Assembly: GCA_013407085.1 (NCBI GenBank)
Contig: JACCGJ010000303.1
Coordinates: forward strand, 1-64,000
From: Atriophallophorus winterbourni
Taxonomy: Eukaryota; Platyhelminthes; Trematoda; Plagiorchiida; Microphallidae
DNA: 64,000 bases
Direction of reading: 5' to 3'
Shown here: one piece after another, positions 32,672-45,500 of the stretch
Layout of the letters: every line of letters begins with the position of its first letter
Numbering within the stretch: the stretch's first letter is position 1
Made by a program: the position numbers and the translations under genes
The notes under the pieces: generated by a model
Told to the model about the DNA's origin: nothing
Databases searched by the model: none
Seen by the model: only the letters and a program-made list of their open reading frames with translations

Positions 32672-35600
32672 TGGAAAGCGAATCGTATCAAAGAACGTGA
32701 GGAGGAAGCACGTAAAATACGTGAAGAAGAACGAGAAATGCAGGTCGCAATTGAAAACGCTAAATCACCAAAGAAAAGCCCGGATAAGAAAGACAAATCA
32801 GGTAGCCCAAGCAAGAAAAGTCCAGGAAAGAAGAGCCCGTCAAAAAAGAGTCCTCAGAAGAAAAGTCCAAAAGCAAGCGAAGGAAAGTCCTCTCCGAAGA
32901 AAAGTCCAAAGTCTAAAAGTGGTGGCAAAGGTTCCAGCCCGAAGAAAAGTAGTCCAGGTAAAGGGGGCAAATCTAGTCCCAAGAAAGGTCGGCGTAGTCC
33001 GCAACATGATGCGAAACCTCCAACAGACTTTATTAAAGACATGGTTATCGGTGCCGATACGATTCGTATTCAAGATGTTCATCCACTTGGATTTTATCGG
33101 CTGTTGAGGTGAGTAGGTTATTGATCGAACTTAATTAAATAGTCAAAAGAAGGAAGCAACAAACTTTAGAGTGTGAGCATTTAATTATCTCCACTAGCAA
33201 ATAATGTACGCGCAAGTTGAAACAAATCCAACCAATATGCTCACACAGTTTGAATACCAGTATAGAAACTTTTTTAACTCTGACTAGTTACGAAATGAAT
33301 AATCACAAATGAGCACCATTAATTATACGTCAAAATGCATTTCTATTTGGGACCAGTGCTGTATGTCCTAATCAGGTAGGGACAGTAGGAGCATGATCCA
33401 AATGCCTCGAAACAGTGGAGGAATGGTTAACAAAGTTTGGATTTGTATGCCAGTGTTGGATAAGGTTGCTACAACCAACCTGTTAAATCACGGGCCCACA
33501 CTGATGGACACGCATGGGTAAAACCCATGCTGGTGAACAAATCCTCTTTTGTATACATTTCCATTTCAACACGAAACAGATAGCTAGACTTGGCCAAATT
33601 CTTTCAAACATGAACAGTTTCAGTAGATCCAAATGTGTGTAGCAATGCCTCATTAAATAGCGAAGGAACAAGACAAGATTAAATGTCTGGCTCCAATTCC
33701 GATCGACAAGAACTCTTTCTCTGTCACCGAATGCAAATCAAACTGGTTTGTATTCTATGCTCACACGTTTATCAAATTTAAACTCGTTTATTCATTGTGC
33801 TCAGTGTTTCTTCACGCAATATGAATTTTAAATATCCGAATTTTCAACTCATCGAAGAGAGTCGAATTTTCAAAATTTATTATCAGTTCGTAGAAATTAC
33901 GAGCGTTATTCTTAGTGAATTTATAAATTATTATCTAGGTGTGTAAACCACTAGGTAAGTAAGAACGCTGGTTAATTCTCCCCAATACAATCAAGCTAAT
34001 TCTATCACCAAATTCTCTTTGAATTCCAAAGGAATAACAGATTCAATGTATCAAATATGCTATCGCGTTAGAACAATATATGTACTCTTGATTCTACTTG
34101 TGCTGTGCAGGTATGTTTACTACGACGAAATGGTGTTCACCGGAGTGGTCGGTACGATCCGTACGTTATATGCAGCAAGAAAATATTGCTTCTATGACTT
34201 GGCCAGGGCCTGTGTCAATTACTTGGAAAACAATGTCTGTATTGAGCACGTGCTCAAACTGCTCAAAGCCAGCTTCGACTTCAACGAGCCACGATTACGC
34301 AATCTGTGTATGCGCTTGATTATCAACGACACGTTTGAAGTGCTTAAACGACCAGAATTCAAAGACGTTCATCGGGATTTGGTTGTGCAAATCTTGAAGC
34401 AAGATGTACTGAACATTCGAGAGATTGAATTGTTCGATCAGGTGATGCATTGGGCAGAAAACGAATGTGAACGCATCGGCATACCCGTGACGGCAATGAA
34501 TCAACGAATCGCACTGGGCAACCATAATTTTGCCCTTATTCGATTCCCCACCATACTTCCGCACGAGTTTGCGACACATGTTGTGGAAAGTGGCTGCTTA
34601 AAAACGGAAGAAATCATATCCATTCTTCAATATCATATTACAGGTAACTTACTTGATTCCGCGTCAATATTCGGTGTATCTCATTCGGTCACAATAGAAA
34701 AAAAACCGGTACCAAGTTGAGAAGGATTGATTTTCAATTCACTGATTGCAGGTTTCATGTCGTGCACCATAGTGTTTATCAAACAAAATCGCAGTGTGAT
34801 TTTGGATCAAGTGCCGAAGTGCATAAAAGCGATCTGTTCTTCTTGTTGAATAATACGTTCAGGAGAGAAATAGGCGCTTAACCTAAAATATAAGGTTGCG
34901 CTCACAATCGCGGGACTTAACGCAACCTGCTTCAGGCTATTTGGAGACAGTAGTGATGGGGTCAACGAGCCTTGAAACAGTGGTATTGTTGTACATAAAG
35001 TCATTTATATTAAATAGAGTTTTAAAAACGGTACTCAAACACAGAATCACACAGTGCTTCAGAGTAAAGCATTCACGGTGCTTAAAACTGGCCAATTTAG
35101 TATTGTAGTACTGAATTCCTCCTCAATTATACACCACAAAGGGTGTCAAGGGTCTTCGGTACATGATCCGGAATCACGCATTTGAACACCGTGGTCCATT
35201 GTAAGAAATCTGTTTAACAGCCTGGGTCACCGAAACCAATAATACTGCGTCCATTTGATGACGGCAAACAGTCAGAAAATGGTGATGGTGTGTAAGTGCG
35301 GCGATGTGAGCACTTGGTAAGCTTTTAGCTCCAAGAGAGCTTCATTTTAGTCCAGAATTTTTTTAAGATATTAGCATACCTTTTTCAAACTGGGTCAGTA
35401 AATGTAAAAAAGCTACACCAACCATGCGTTAAATCGACCGTTTAATTTCATTTGTTTTGCTTTAACCAATAACATGTCATAAAGAAACCAAATTCATGCT
35501 GTTCATACGTCGACCGCATTTAGATACCCCGACTATGACCGTTGTTCATCTTAGCTTAAATTCGCCATAAATGGTAGAAGTTAATTAATAATACGCAATC

Positions 35601-36321
35601 TGAAATCAATGCTGTCGTTCACGATGCGTAAAGGCTTTTGATACCTTCACGATGGCATCTGCAGCTCTCGGATCCATGAGGTATATACCGCAACGTATAA
35701 TACTTTAGATCGTTATGTTCCGTTAGTTAAACTAGCTCATAGACACGAATAAACCAAAAAATAGTCGGAAAAGCAATCGAAACCACCCAGCATCCCCTTG
35801 ACCAAATTGAAATCTAGTGTAAACTAACAAAATGGAGCCACGTCCTTCGTTTGAAATTTCCGCTATTATTGGTCACGTGATATAGACATATTTCAAATAT
35901 TGGAAGCAAGACTATTGCGTTTGTTTCATCTTGCATGTATACCTCAGGTCGAAAGCCAAAGGTGCCGTATTCGTGCAAAACGAGACGTAGGCCGTGTTTG
36001 GATCTGTCTCCTTTGGACAACGCCAGTGTCGCATTCTCTGAACAAACCGACGTGACATTCCTCATTTATACCGACAACTTGAGGCGCGCGCACAGTTTCA
36101 GAGACATTTACATACCTGAGGCACTTCTTCCACCAGTGAAGAAAGGATTGATCAGGGAACGGGAGCGGACGGGTTCACCTCCTGGAAGATTCCACGTGAC
36201 CGACGATGAGTTTGCTGAAGTGGACGAAAACCTGAAACATTTGGCTCGTTTGTATTCGGAACGCGAACACTTCGAGTTCAGCAAACAGCATTTGGCTGTC
36301 ATGCGCACACATTACAATTGA
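32672..36321 (+). CDS. BTB-BACK protein with SPKK insert, copy 2 (5' part lost in gap)
   Basis: Exons 32672-33108 (partial), 34111-34643 and 35948-36321, with the same splice sites and phases as copy 1. The first 113 or so codons (N-terminal tail and first half of BTB) fall in the N gap. The visible coding sequence has no amino-acid difference that I could find from copy 1; a CAC to CAT change in exon 2 is silent. Its poly(A) signal lies at the matching position near 36447. It is the allele or very recent paralogue of copy 1, and is convergent with WDR20, whose stop is 2.9 kb downstream. Confidence 0.75.
33330..33565 (-). repeat. Family D fragment, duplicate of 24430-24665
   Basis: Same decayed copy as in the first duplicate, with a few base differences, including CGTGCC to CGGGCC and GGGCAC to TGGACA in the second stem. 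Confidence 0.5.
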
Positions 36322-36589
36322 GTCCAATATTGTGCACCATCATGAAATGGAAAGACCGCATACGAAATTTGGCAAGTTTGTTCAAACAAATTCGGAACAA
36401 TGACCGCCGCAAGAAAGTACTTGCTATGGAAAGATACATATTTTCCAATAAAAATACTTAATGATTTCAGTAGATTTCTTTCGAACAGAGGTTAAAGTAA
36501 AAGTCAACGAAGATAGGAAACACGAGCATTAAGTATTAACCGCGTACCTACTACTCATTCAAAGTGAGCAGAGCTATGAAAAATGAAAG

Positions 36590-37330
36590 TTTGTAATGAA
36601 TCGGTGAGAGTAGTTTATTGGTAACGTTTCGCTTGACTCAGAAGCGTCGTCAGACCAAGGATACCAGAACGAATAGAGATCGAGCTTAAATTTCATTCAC
36701 CTGACCAATCATAAGCTGGTTAAAAACTGCACAGTCCATGGTGTGTTCTGCGCTCGTTAAAATAGACAGGCGAAATCAATATCAACTGACGCACCACCAC
36801 CTTTACGTGCCGTATAATCCCTCAATTGTTTCGGTCTCGGCAGATGTGAATGACATCTGCTGAGCGATTAGCTCAATTGAGTACTCGGTGCGCACACTAG
36901 GGATCACGCACGTTAATATTTATCCGCTGCAGAAACGGACGCCAGATTGTGGAAATATCAGCCCCATCCAACTTAGTGACTCCATTCTTACCAGCATTGT
37001 TATCTCAACCGCCTCAGCGTGAAGTTGTTCCATGTATGGTTTTACCCCTCGCTTTATCACTTCCACGTTATAAAGATCAACGCTGTGACCTGTGTCCAGC
37101 GAGTGCTGAATCTCTTATCAGTGATTGATATTCAGTGGAATTGCGTGGCTGCTTACCGATTCGACTTCTGTGTTCATGCATCCTAGTACACGAACCTCTT
37201 CCATTACATTGCTGAGCAAAGCTACATTATAGGCTCCCAGAATCCTCACCTTTTCACTGCGAATCTTTCTAGCAGTATCATGGTTGGTTGAACCGACTTC
37301 AATCAACCCTGGTATCAAAATTGAGTTTCA
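36590..37330 (-). pseudogene. Penelope-like element 3' part with hammerhead, copy 2
   Basis: Same as 27690-28430. The hammerhead lies at 36618-36657 on the minus strand, unchanged. Confidence 0.65.
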
Positions 37331-37782
37331 TCCAACCAATAACACTCTTCATGTTTTGTCGCCTCTCACCTGCAGTGTAATTTGGCATCTAGTGAACAAT
37401 GATAAAACACATGCCATCAACCGCGTTGAAGCACAACGATTGAGATAGAGGTAAAATAGCACAACCCCCTACATTCTGGAACCAAATAGATGCACAAACA
37501 ATATCACAATTGATGTATTTTGGTGCTCACATCCCCATCCTTAATATATCACAATTAATTTAAACAGCGCGCATAAAAGAAACGAATGGTGTAAACTGTA
37601 AACAGATTCTGCTTCGTGTTCTCAAACGTAAACGCGTTTTAAACCAAATGCGATGCAACGGATATTCATCGAGTTACTTAAACATGATTTCACACAATAC
37701 GAAGGGTCATGATGTGTGCACCCTTCCTCGAACGCCTGGGTTCGATTTCAAAACTAAAATATCAAGCCGTGTATGTACTACT

Positions 37783-38187
37783 TTATTGATGTAAGATATG
37801 GCGGCTGAGGTGTTCTACCATCGGTGCCTTAGGATAAACTTTCGCGTCCGCTATCCTTACTCTGCCGTCCAGATGCGATGTAGTGGAATACCTACGCTTT
37901 CCGTCAACGGTGGTATCCTCCGAAAGTGCCTCTGCGATCACAAAACTCGTCCACTTATAATTCCCAGTTGTGTTAAGTGGAGACCTGGCTGCCGATGTCG
38001 AGTGAGGATGTACACGCCCTAGGACAGCGTTCGAAAGCGGGAACGAGACTGGATAACAAACTGCAATGGTCGAGGTGTATGTGCTAGCGCGGTTCAATAA
38101 TCCACCCGTGAAGCCAGCCGCATAAAACAAACGTAAGTTTATCTCCTGTATCATTGGCAATGGAGAGGATTCATTGCTGGCCATCAT
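37783..38187 (-). other. Unassigned open frame, copy 2
   Basis: Identical to the frame at 28883-29287 as far as I can see. No family recognised. Confidence 0.2.
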
Positions 38188-38943
38188 CGGTATCGATTTT
38201 TCACATGGTTAGTGGGAAGGAAGATGAATCACATCTTCAAAAATGCGCAACTGCGGCGGCGATTGAGACACAGCACTTGAAAGACAAGCGTTTTACCCAG
38301 TACGCCAGCATGTAGTCAAAAATAGACAAGCGACCAAGCACTGTGAGCAATACATGAAAGCGAACCATGGAAGTTGTATTGCTTGATGGAAAATTTCGCT
38401 TAAACGACAGGAAATATCTGGAAACTATGTTCAGTGGCGTTGCAGTGGTAAGCATTTTTTAGAGTGTGCCTTTAAACTTGTATGTTGCCAAGTGGAGTGA
38501 CGAGAAAAGCTTGTCATGATGCATGGCAGTGAAAGGGGCAAGGAAGCGATCGTGCTGATGACGCTCTAAATGTTCACGAAACTTGCTTGAATGCATGTTC
38601 CATTCGAGGTGTAGGCACCTCTTCCCAGTTTGTTTGTGCTTACACCTCTATAGAATCCGTAGCTATTCAAGTCTCACCTTTCCCCATCTTTTCGTATGTT
38701 GTTTTATTTCGGTTGTATGGCAGTTAAGCATCCGGTAATGATGACGATGGCGAACATAAACCGCAAAACCGATCCACTTCGATATTTAAACCTAACACAT
38801 CACCCTAATATGTGACTCTATATGAGCCAGTGTTCACAGCGATTATGGACAAGCACGCACCGCGACGCAAGATACCAAACACACAGTCGAGCATTACCGT
38901 GTAATAGAGAGTGAAAAACGGAACAAACGGTAGAAAGAAGTAT

Positions 38944-38949
38944 TTTATT
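38944..38949 (-). terminator. Poly(A) signal AATAAA of WDR20
   Basis: Minus-strand AATAAA about 255 bases beyond the proposed WDR20 stop. Confidence 0.5.
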
Positions 38950-39203
38950 CATCAAGTGAGAGAAAAAAGAAATAATTTGGACGCAAAATAACGGCCACGG
39001 CTTGGTGTGGATCATGAATAGGAATTTGTCCGGACCTCACAAACAGTTTGGCCACCTAAATTTGCACGTCAAGAAAGAAATGCAAGCCAACGTGGCTACG
39101 TGGATACACACACAAAGATCGAAAGGCGATTAGAAATGACTTACAACAATGGTAATGGCAAATCAAGGGGGGGGAACAAGAACCACGAGAGAAGAAGAAA
39201 CAA

Positions 39204-39578
39204 TCAAACATCTGAGCAATTGACATCCGGAGAACCGAGGCCGTTACACAAACGCGATTGCCCTTCAGTTGTGGCGTTCGTAGAACGGGAGGGGGGGCGA
39301 ACGTTTGATGGGGACGTGCGACCTGTGAGGACTGGGCTGGCAGGAGGTCTCGTGTGTTCTGACGAAGTGGGGCTTGGCAAAGCGGTCTCCGCATGGGAGC
39401 GACCAGTCGCGTTGGGCTGTGAGCGCGAGTTCAGCATACGAGGAGGAGATTGCACAGAACCACCAGCGACGGGACTGCCGAGACGACTAGTGGCGTTCGG
39501 GTCCAGGCTGGATTTGCGGGAGCACGTGTCACTTTCGGTTGACGTTTCTTCGATAAATTCACATTTTTTGTTCCGCTG
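39204..39578 (-). CDS. WDR20: Proposed terminal exon of WDR20
   Basis: Acceptor CCCTTCAG, then an open frame of 124 codons plus stop. The previous exon ends after the codons for TRP in phase 0 and this exon starts in phase 0. It differs from the orphan copy at 30303-30671 by an in-frame two-codon length change and several substitutions. Keeping frame across an indel supports coding function. Confidence 0.6.
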   Translation of the reverse strand, partial: QRNKKCEFIEETSTESDTCSRKSSLDPNATSRLGSPVAGGSVQSPPRMLNSRSQPNATGRSHAETALPSPTSSEHTRPPASPVLTGRTSPSNVRPPSRSTNATTEGQSRLCNGLGSPDVNCSDV

Positions 39579-42500
39579 CTGAAGGGAAATACGAGCTTAA
39601 ATGATCATCGATTAATGCGACCGAAACAGCAAAATACTCGAAACCATAGAAGGTCATTGCTAATTATTGTATGGCATGTATGTATGTATGTATGTATATA
39701 TGTATGTCTGTGTGTATGATGTATGTATGTATGTATATATGATGTATGTATGTATGTATGTATGTATGGATGGATGTTTGTATGCATATGTATGTCTGTG
39801 TGTATGAAGTATGTATGTATGTTTGTATGTATATGAATGTATGTGTGCATAATGTATGTATGTATGTATATGAGAAAGAAATTACAAGTGCGAATGGTAT
39901 TGAGACTCCAGCGCGTTTCCGCGTGCAGCTCACTACAGGTGGCCAATTAATTTATTACGGTGATACCTTGCGCATCTGTGCAAGTAGTGGGGTGTAAGTG
40001 CAGGGAAGATGACTGATGCACAAACGGATCATTTCAGGCGATTTGCAACGTGGCGCAGAGTCCATGCTGTTGTCTGTTCCAACCACAGCAGTGGCGCGTA
40101 AATAATGGATAACCCCAATTTTTGTTTCAATCTTACATGTGCCAATATTACGAAAACGATGACGGAATTAATTCGTTTCGTACGCAATGTTAAACAGTTT
40201 GAAGGAAACCACTTCACTATCCCGTGTGTAGCAAAAGCAGGTACTGTTTTCGGTATCTGAAGGTAGAACACTTCGACAGTCTGCGAACATGGCCGAACGA
40301 CCGAGTGCTACTTGTCGCTCTCGAAAAGAATGGTTCTCTGGAATCGAGCTGATGGTTCTTTCTTCACCTTATCTTTTTAGAATTTTTACTATGTCATGTT
40401 AAGCACTTGTTACTTGTTACCGGTGTAATGCTGTCTATGATGATGATGATGATCATGTATGGTTATGTTAAAGACTATAGGCAATGAGTTCAATGTGCGT
40501 AGCGGTGTGCATTCATGGTCGACCGAAGGAGACCGGAAAACGAATCGGCCTGAAGGTTGGTCACTTGGCAAGAATAAGTGTTTCACACTACTCGATATCG
40601 CGGTAGTTGATTCTGTGGTTACAAAGGTTGTCATAGCCGGGGGTGGCAGTGGGGATAAGCCCCCACTGTTTATAAAATGCTCCCATATGGCGCGCGTCTC
40701 AAATAGCCCCTGACAACCAAGTCCAGCTTCTGGCCTGCACGAGTGGCTCCCCGAGGCCGGCGGAACTGCTTCTACCAACAGGAGAAGGGGCGAAGGCGAG
40801 TGACTGGCGCCTGAAAACCAGTTTGCTTCGGGCAGATGGAGCTCGTTAGCCTGGGAGGGCATTTCGTCTAAGGGAAGGAAAACCCTGATTTTAAAGCTCC
40901 GCTGTCTTGCGGGATACCCGATTGCGGGAAAGGCTTCGGGAGAAAACCCCGAGGAAAAACCTGGAACAGAGTCTGGTAGACCACCTCTTTCTGGCAACTC
41001 CCTGCTGCCTTGCAGGTCGCACTGGGTTGTGCAAAGGCTAGAGAAGCTGACTCGAACAAACGCCGAGTGGTGCTGGGGACGCCGCTTTGTATCCAAATTC
41101 CCAAGAACCTTCTTTGAAGCCGACTCATCCTCCGGGAGGAGATAGTCGCACAAAAGTAAGTAAGTAAGTAGTTGATTCTGTAGTAAAAGGATTGAGGTCG
41201 TTGTGTTTGAAAACGAAATCCAGTCCATGAAAAACTCCCATATTCCGGTGGAATGGCTCCTAATGAAAGAATAAGAAAGGCGAAAGCGAGTGACTAATGT
41301 TTGAAGGCTAATTCGCCTCGATCCGGTAAAAAGCTCCACATCAACAAAAGGATAACCCTTGTTCCGAAACCTCGTTTCCTGTGGGGATCCCCGAATGCGA
41401 GATCGGCTTCTTAGGAAATCCCTGAAGAATAATCCGAAGAGATGCCTTAGGGGCGGATCGCTCGCAAATGAGAACCGCTTGCTCTTAAATTCCTGCTGCC
41501 TTGTGGTTTGCGGTGGTTTGTAGCCGGTTAAATGCAGGAGATACACTGAAACAAACGCAAAGTGGTGCCACACACATCGTATGCATCGTAATCTCAAGAA
41601 ACTTCGTGATATCGCGCATGGGCTTGCGTGATGTAAGAAAACAGATGAGATCGACTATTCTACCCTTAACGCAGCCACCAAATGTGAAGCAAAATGAAAT
41701 ATACATGGGGCATGCAAGCGAGTAAACCATCCCCAATAAATTTAACAGAACAGACAAAAGTAAGCCACATAAACACGGCAATGGTTTATAACTCACAGGT
41801 CTGGTCCAACATCGCACCATGCCATGCTGACACACCACATGAACGGTATCCGGTCGAAAGAGAAGATCGGTTAGACGGTTTTGATGCAGAACGGTACAGA
41901 CGAGTGGTTCCAGCAATGGAACGTCCTCAAAGCGTGGGCACACCGGAGATCCGAGCAAACTGTGAATATGCAGAGTCGAAACATGAGGATAAAAGGGAGT
42001 AGTCGTGACAGTACACAATCCTCTTGCGTTTAATATAACTTTCCATATCAGCAATCGATTGTAATATGTTTGGGACCGATCGTGTATTCATAATACAAAG
42101 ACATTTGAGTGCAATCGGTAAGAGTAGTTTTTGGGTAACGTTTCACATCTGACACAGAAGCTTCGTCAGACCAAGGGTGATAGTCAGGACAGGGAACATG
42201 ATTAAGTAGTAGTCAACCCACCACCACTTATTTGATTTTAACGTTAAACAGCCTATAGTACGCCTACAGCGTGTCACGTCTCGTGGGAATGGCCAGGATC
42301 AGTGGTCGATTTTCCTCAGTGTGTATCTACGTCAATCTGATACAAGTGAACACGGTCAAGGTCAGTTGACAACCGCCCACATGCGTAAAAGTACATCACT
42401 AACGTGTCAAGGTTATTCTATGTTTTGAAGAAAAACAAAAATCTAGTAGGTATACGGTGAACAAAAACTATTTACTTTCGCATCAGTGCCGAGCGCCAGA

Positions 42501-45500
42501 TTGCGGAGATTTCTGCCCCATCCACCTTATTGACTGCCAGTGGACCTGCCTTCGCAATTTCGACCGCCTCCGCATGTAGGCGTTCGCTATACGGTTTAAT
42601 ACCGCGTCTCAATATTGCCACATTGTCTAAATCGACGCTGTGGCCCCTATCTAAAACGTGCTCCGCCAAGGCGGAATCACGAATAAGGGATTGATATTCC
42701 CTCGCATCCCGGGGCTGTCTCCGGACACGCTTTTCATGTTCTTCGATTCTAGTTTGAATTTCCCTGGATGTCTGCCCCATGTAAACACCCGAACAGTCCT
42801 TACAGTTGATTCTGTAGATGCTGTTCGTAACGCTAGGTGCATCAGAACCGAACTTTCCATGTAGTTCAACGTGTAATGACTGCGACTTTAAGTGAAGAAT
42901 GCGAAAAAACTGTGAAAATCAAGAACTTAATATATTGATAATACTTCACGCGTATGGAAGCAACGTATCTCCAAAGTGGGTGAAACCAAGAATGACCTGA
43001 CCGCATCATAAAAACCGAATAATTGCTACTCATGAGTAATGCAAATTATAGAACTCACCAATGGTCATTGATATCGGCATACACGCGAAGATCATTGCTT
43101 GTCGACTCTCCGTTCGGTAATCTGTTTGAATCGATCGTGTAGCAATTCGTGGGCATATCGGAACGATTCAAAGTCTGAGTACCGTGATTCATGCTTGAAT
43201 GATCCGTGTCTACGGACAATTGGTGCAATCGGTTAGATTTGCGTCGGTTCACTGTGAAGAAACCAAAAAGACTACGAACGCTGGAGCTAGGTCCCGGAAT
43301 CGTCTTGGAACGGCCGCGCGATTTGCTAAAATTTGCACGAGGGAAGCGCAAGGAATTTTTCCCAAATGTGGGGAAGCGGGAAGTAGAGGGACTTGTGAGA
43401 GGTGACTTGGCCAGTGGGCTGTTCCGTGAAATTGTAGAATCGAGTAAACAAGGCGGGTGTGCGTCTTGGGCGAACGCGATACCTTGTCGAATGATGTCCT
43501 CACTCAAATCCCAGAGGCAAAACATGGTATCTTGACCAACAGAGCCGATGCTAAATAGTTGGAGAGGAATAGGCATGAGTACTTGATACGAAGAAACCAA
43601 TAAAATGTGTGTTGTATTTTCGGTTGAGCAAGCCTACCGCTCAAAAGCATCGGGTGGAATAGCACAATACGAAATGGGTTTAAACTTGTTAGAACGAATA
43701 ACTGCAAACATGTCAATTGAAACCCGTAATTTGAATTGGCGCGGAAGATTAAATTAAGATACGTGACACGCCAGTATCGGAAGGTCACGTTTCTAAGCTA
43801 AACATTTTACAAAATACTAAAGTGCAAAATACACATTGTTATAGATTGATCGAAGATAAAATTAACTTCACCGAGCCGCTAGTGATGCAATGGGAAGGAA
43901 AATTACGGTTGAGTATGATATCAAAATATAACCGAGACTGATCATTGAAAGAAAATTTTTTAATGAATCGTTGAGAGCATTTTGGGTCAGGTTTAGTCTC
44001 TCGGACAGTAAGTTCATCAAACAGGGTTTTGATCTGAATCCTAAGTTGGCCAAGAGAAGCACGACATTGGGGGCACTGAGCTTAAAAAGATAGACCGGGA
44101 TCGCATCGCATGCGCCGCATTGAGTAGTAATCATGCGTCTACTGATTATTCATCACGCACTATTGATTGTGGGTGCATAATGTGATTATCGTTCATTGTA
44201 CGAACATTGTGATTTCCGTTCATTCAGGCAATAAACGAGTTCAATTACGATGTATTGTGATGCTCACATCCCCATCCCTTACACACCAAAAGGGATGGGG
44301 ATGTGAACACCACAATACATCGGTCTTTTATATGTGCCTCGAGCGCTGGACCAGGAATCACTTTGTGATTCTCTATTTGAACATCGTGGTTCTTTGTAAG
44401 AACCCTATATAACAGCGGCATACAAGTTTAACTTTGTTTTGAGTTCAATTACGGTTGTGGATCTCTCTAACCCACGGCTGGGCCAGCCGTACGTACATAC
44501 ATACACACACTTACATAGATAGATACATACATGCATACATACATAAATACGTTCATACAGACGTGGCGACACAGAGAAGCGTAACCGTCAAAAAGAAAAA
44601 GAAGATATTGCAATGGTGTTTGCCACTAATAAATTCCATAAGATGCTTAATGGAAGGAGATTTACAATTTGTACCGATCATAAACTGTTATTTCACACCA
44701 AAAGGTACGTCAGTTCACACTGCAAATCGACTCCAACGATGGGCCGGACAGCTTTTAGTCTACGACGTTTAGTTGCGCTTCAAAATTACTACAAGTTTTG
44801 GGCATGTGGACGCCTTATCGAGACTCGTCCAACACAACTCACAATCATAAGAATAATTTGTTGTGGCCGCTATTAATGCTGATGAAAGTCTACGTTCAGT
44901 ATATCATATATCAGAACGTCAGCAATCCATCCCGGTACTTTACTTTTACTTTTGTGCGACTACCTCCTCCTGGAGGATGAGTCAGCTCCAATGAAGATTC
45001 TTGGGAATTTGGCTACAAAGCAGCGTCCCCAGCACCACTTGGCGTTTGTTCGAGTCAGCTTCTCTAGCTTTTGCACAGCCAAGTGCAACCTGCAAGGCAG
45101 CACGGAGTTGCCAGAAAGAGGTGGTGTGCACCAACTAACCGTCTGCCAGACTCTGTTTCAGATTTTTCCTCAGGGTTTTCTCCCGAAGCCGTTTCCGCGA
45201 TCGGGTATCCCGAAAGACAGCGGAGCTTTAAAATTAGGGTTTTCCTTCCCCTAGATGAAATGCCCTCCCATGCTAACGAGCTACATCTGGCCGAAGCAAA
45301 CTGGTTTTCAGGCGCCAGTCAATCGCCCTCGCCCCTTCTCCTGTTGGTAGAAGCAGTTCCACCGGGCTCGGAGAGCCACTCGTGCACTTGACTTGGTTGT
45401 CAGAGGCTACTTGAGACGCATGCCATATGGGAGCATTTTATAAACAGTGGGAGCTTGTCCCCACTGCCATCCCCGGCTATGACAACCAGCATATCCATCC

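Larger units (their letters stand above)
32672..39990 (+). repeat. Large direct duplicate, copy 2
   Basis: Second copy. It begins in the middle of BTB exon 1 exactly at the gap edge and ends in family A sequence inside WDR20 intron 4. The start at a gap and the end in matching repeat sequence fit two haplotype contigs laid end to end. Confidence 0.9.

Noticed and set aside
31627..33112. Very long open frames over the N gap
   Set aside because: They exist only because N is translated as X. Only the downstream BTB exon part is real.
40410..41597. 395-codon minus-strand open frame
   Set aside because: It runs antisense across the short RTE-derived element and its older copy. The matching frames in the other copy and the DHHHHHH-type end come from repeat sequence; no domain is visible.
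41485..41796. Read-through of WDR20 exon 4 to a stop at 41485
   Set aside because: A good donor GTGAGT follows the conserved end of the WD domain, and the read-through peptide comes from old repeat sequence.
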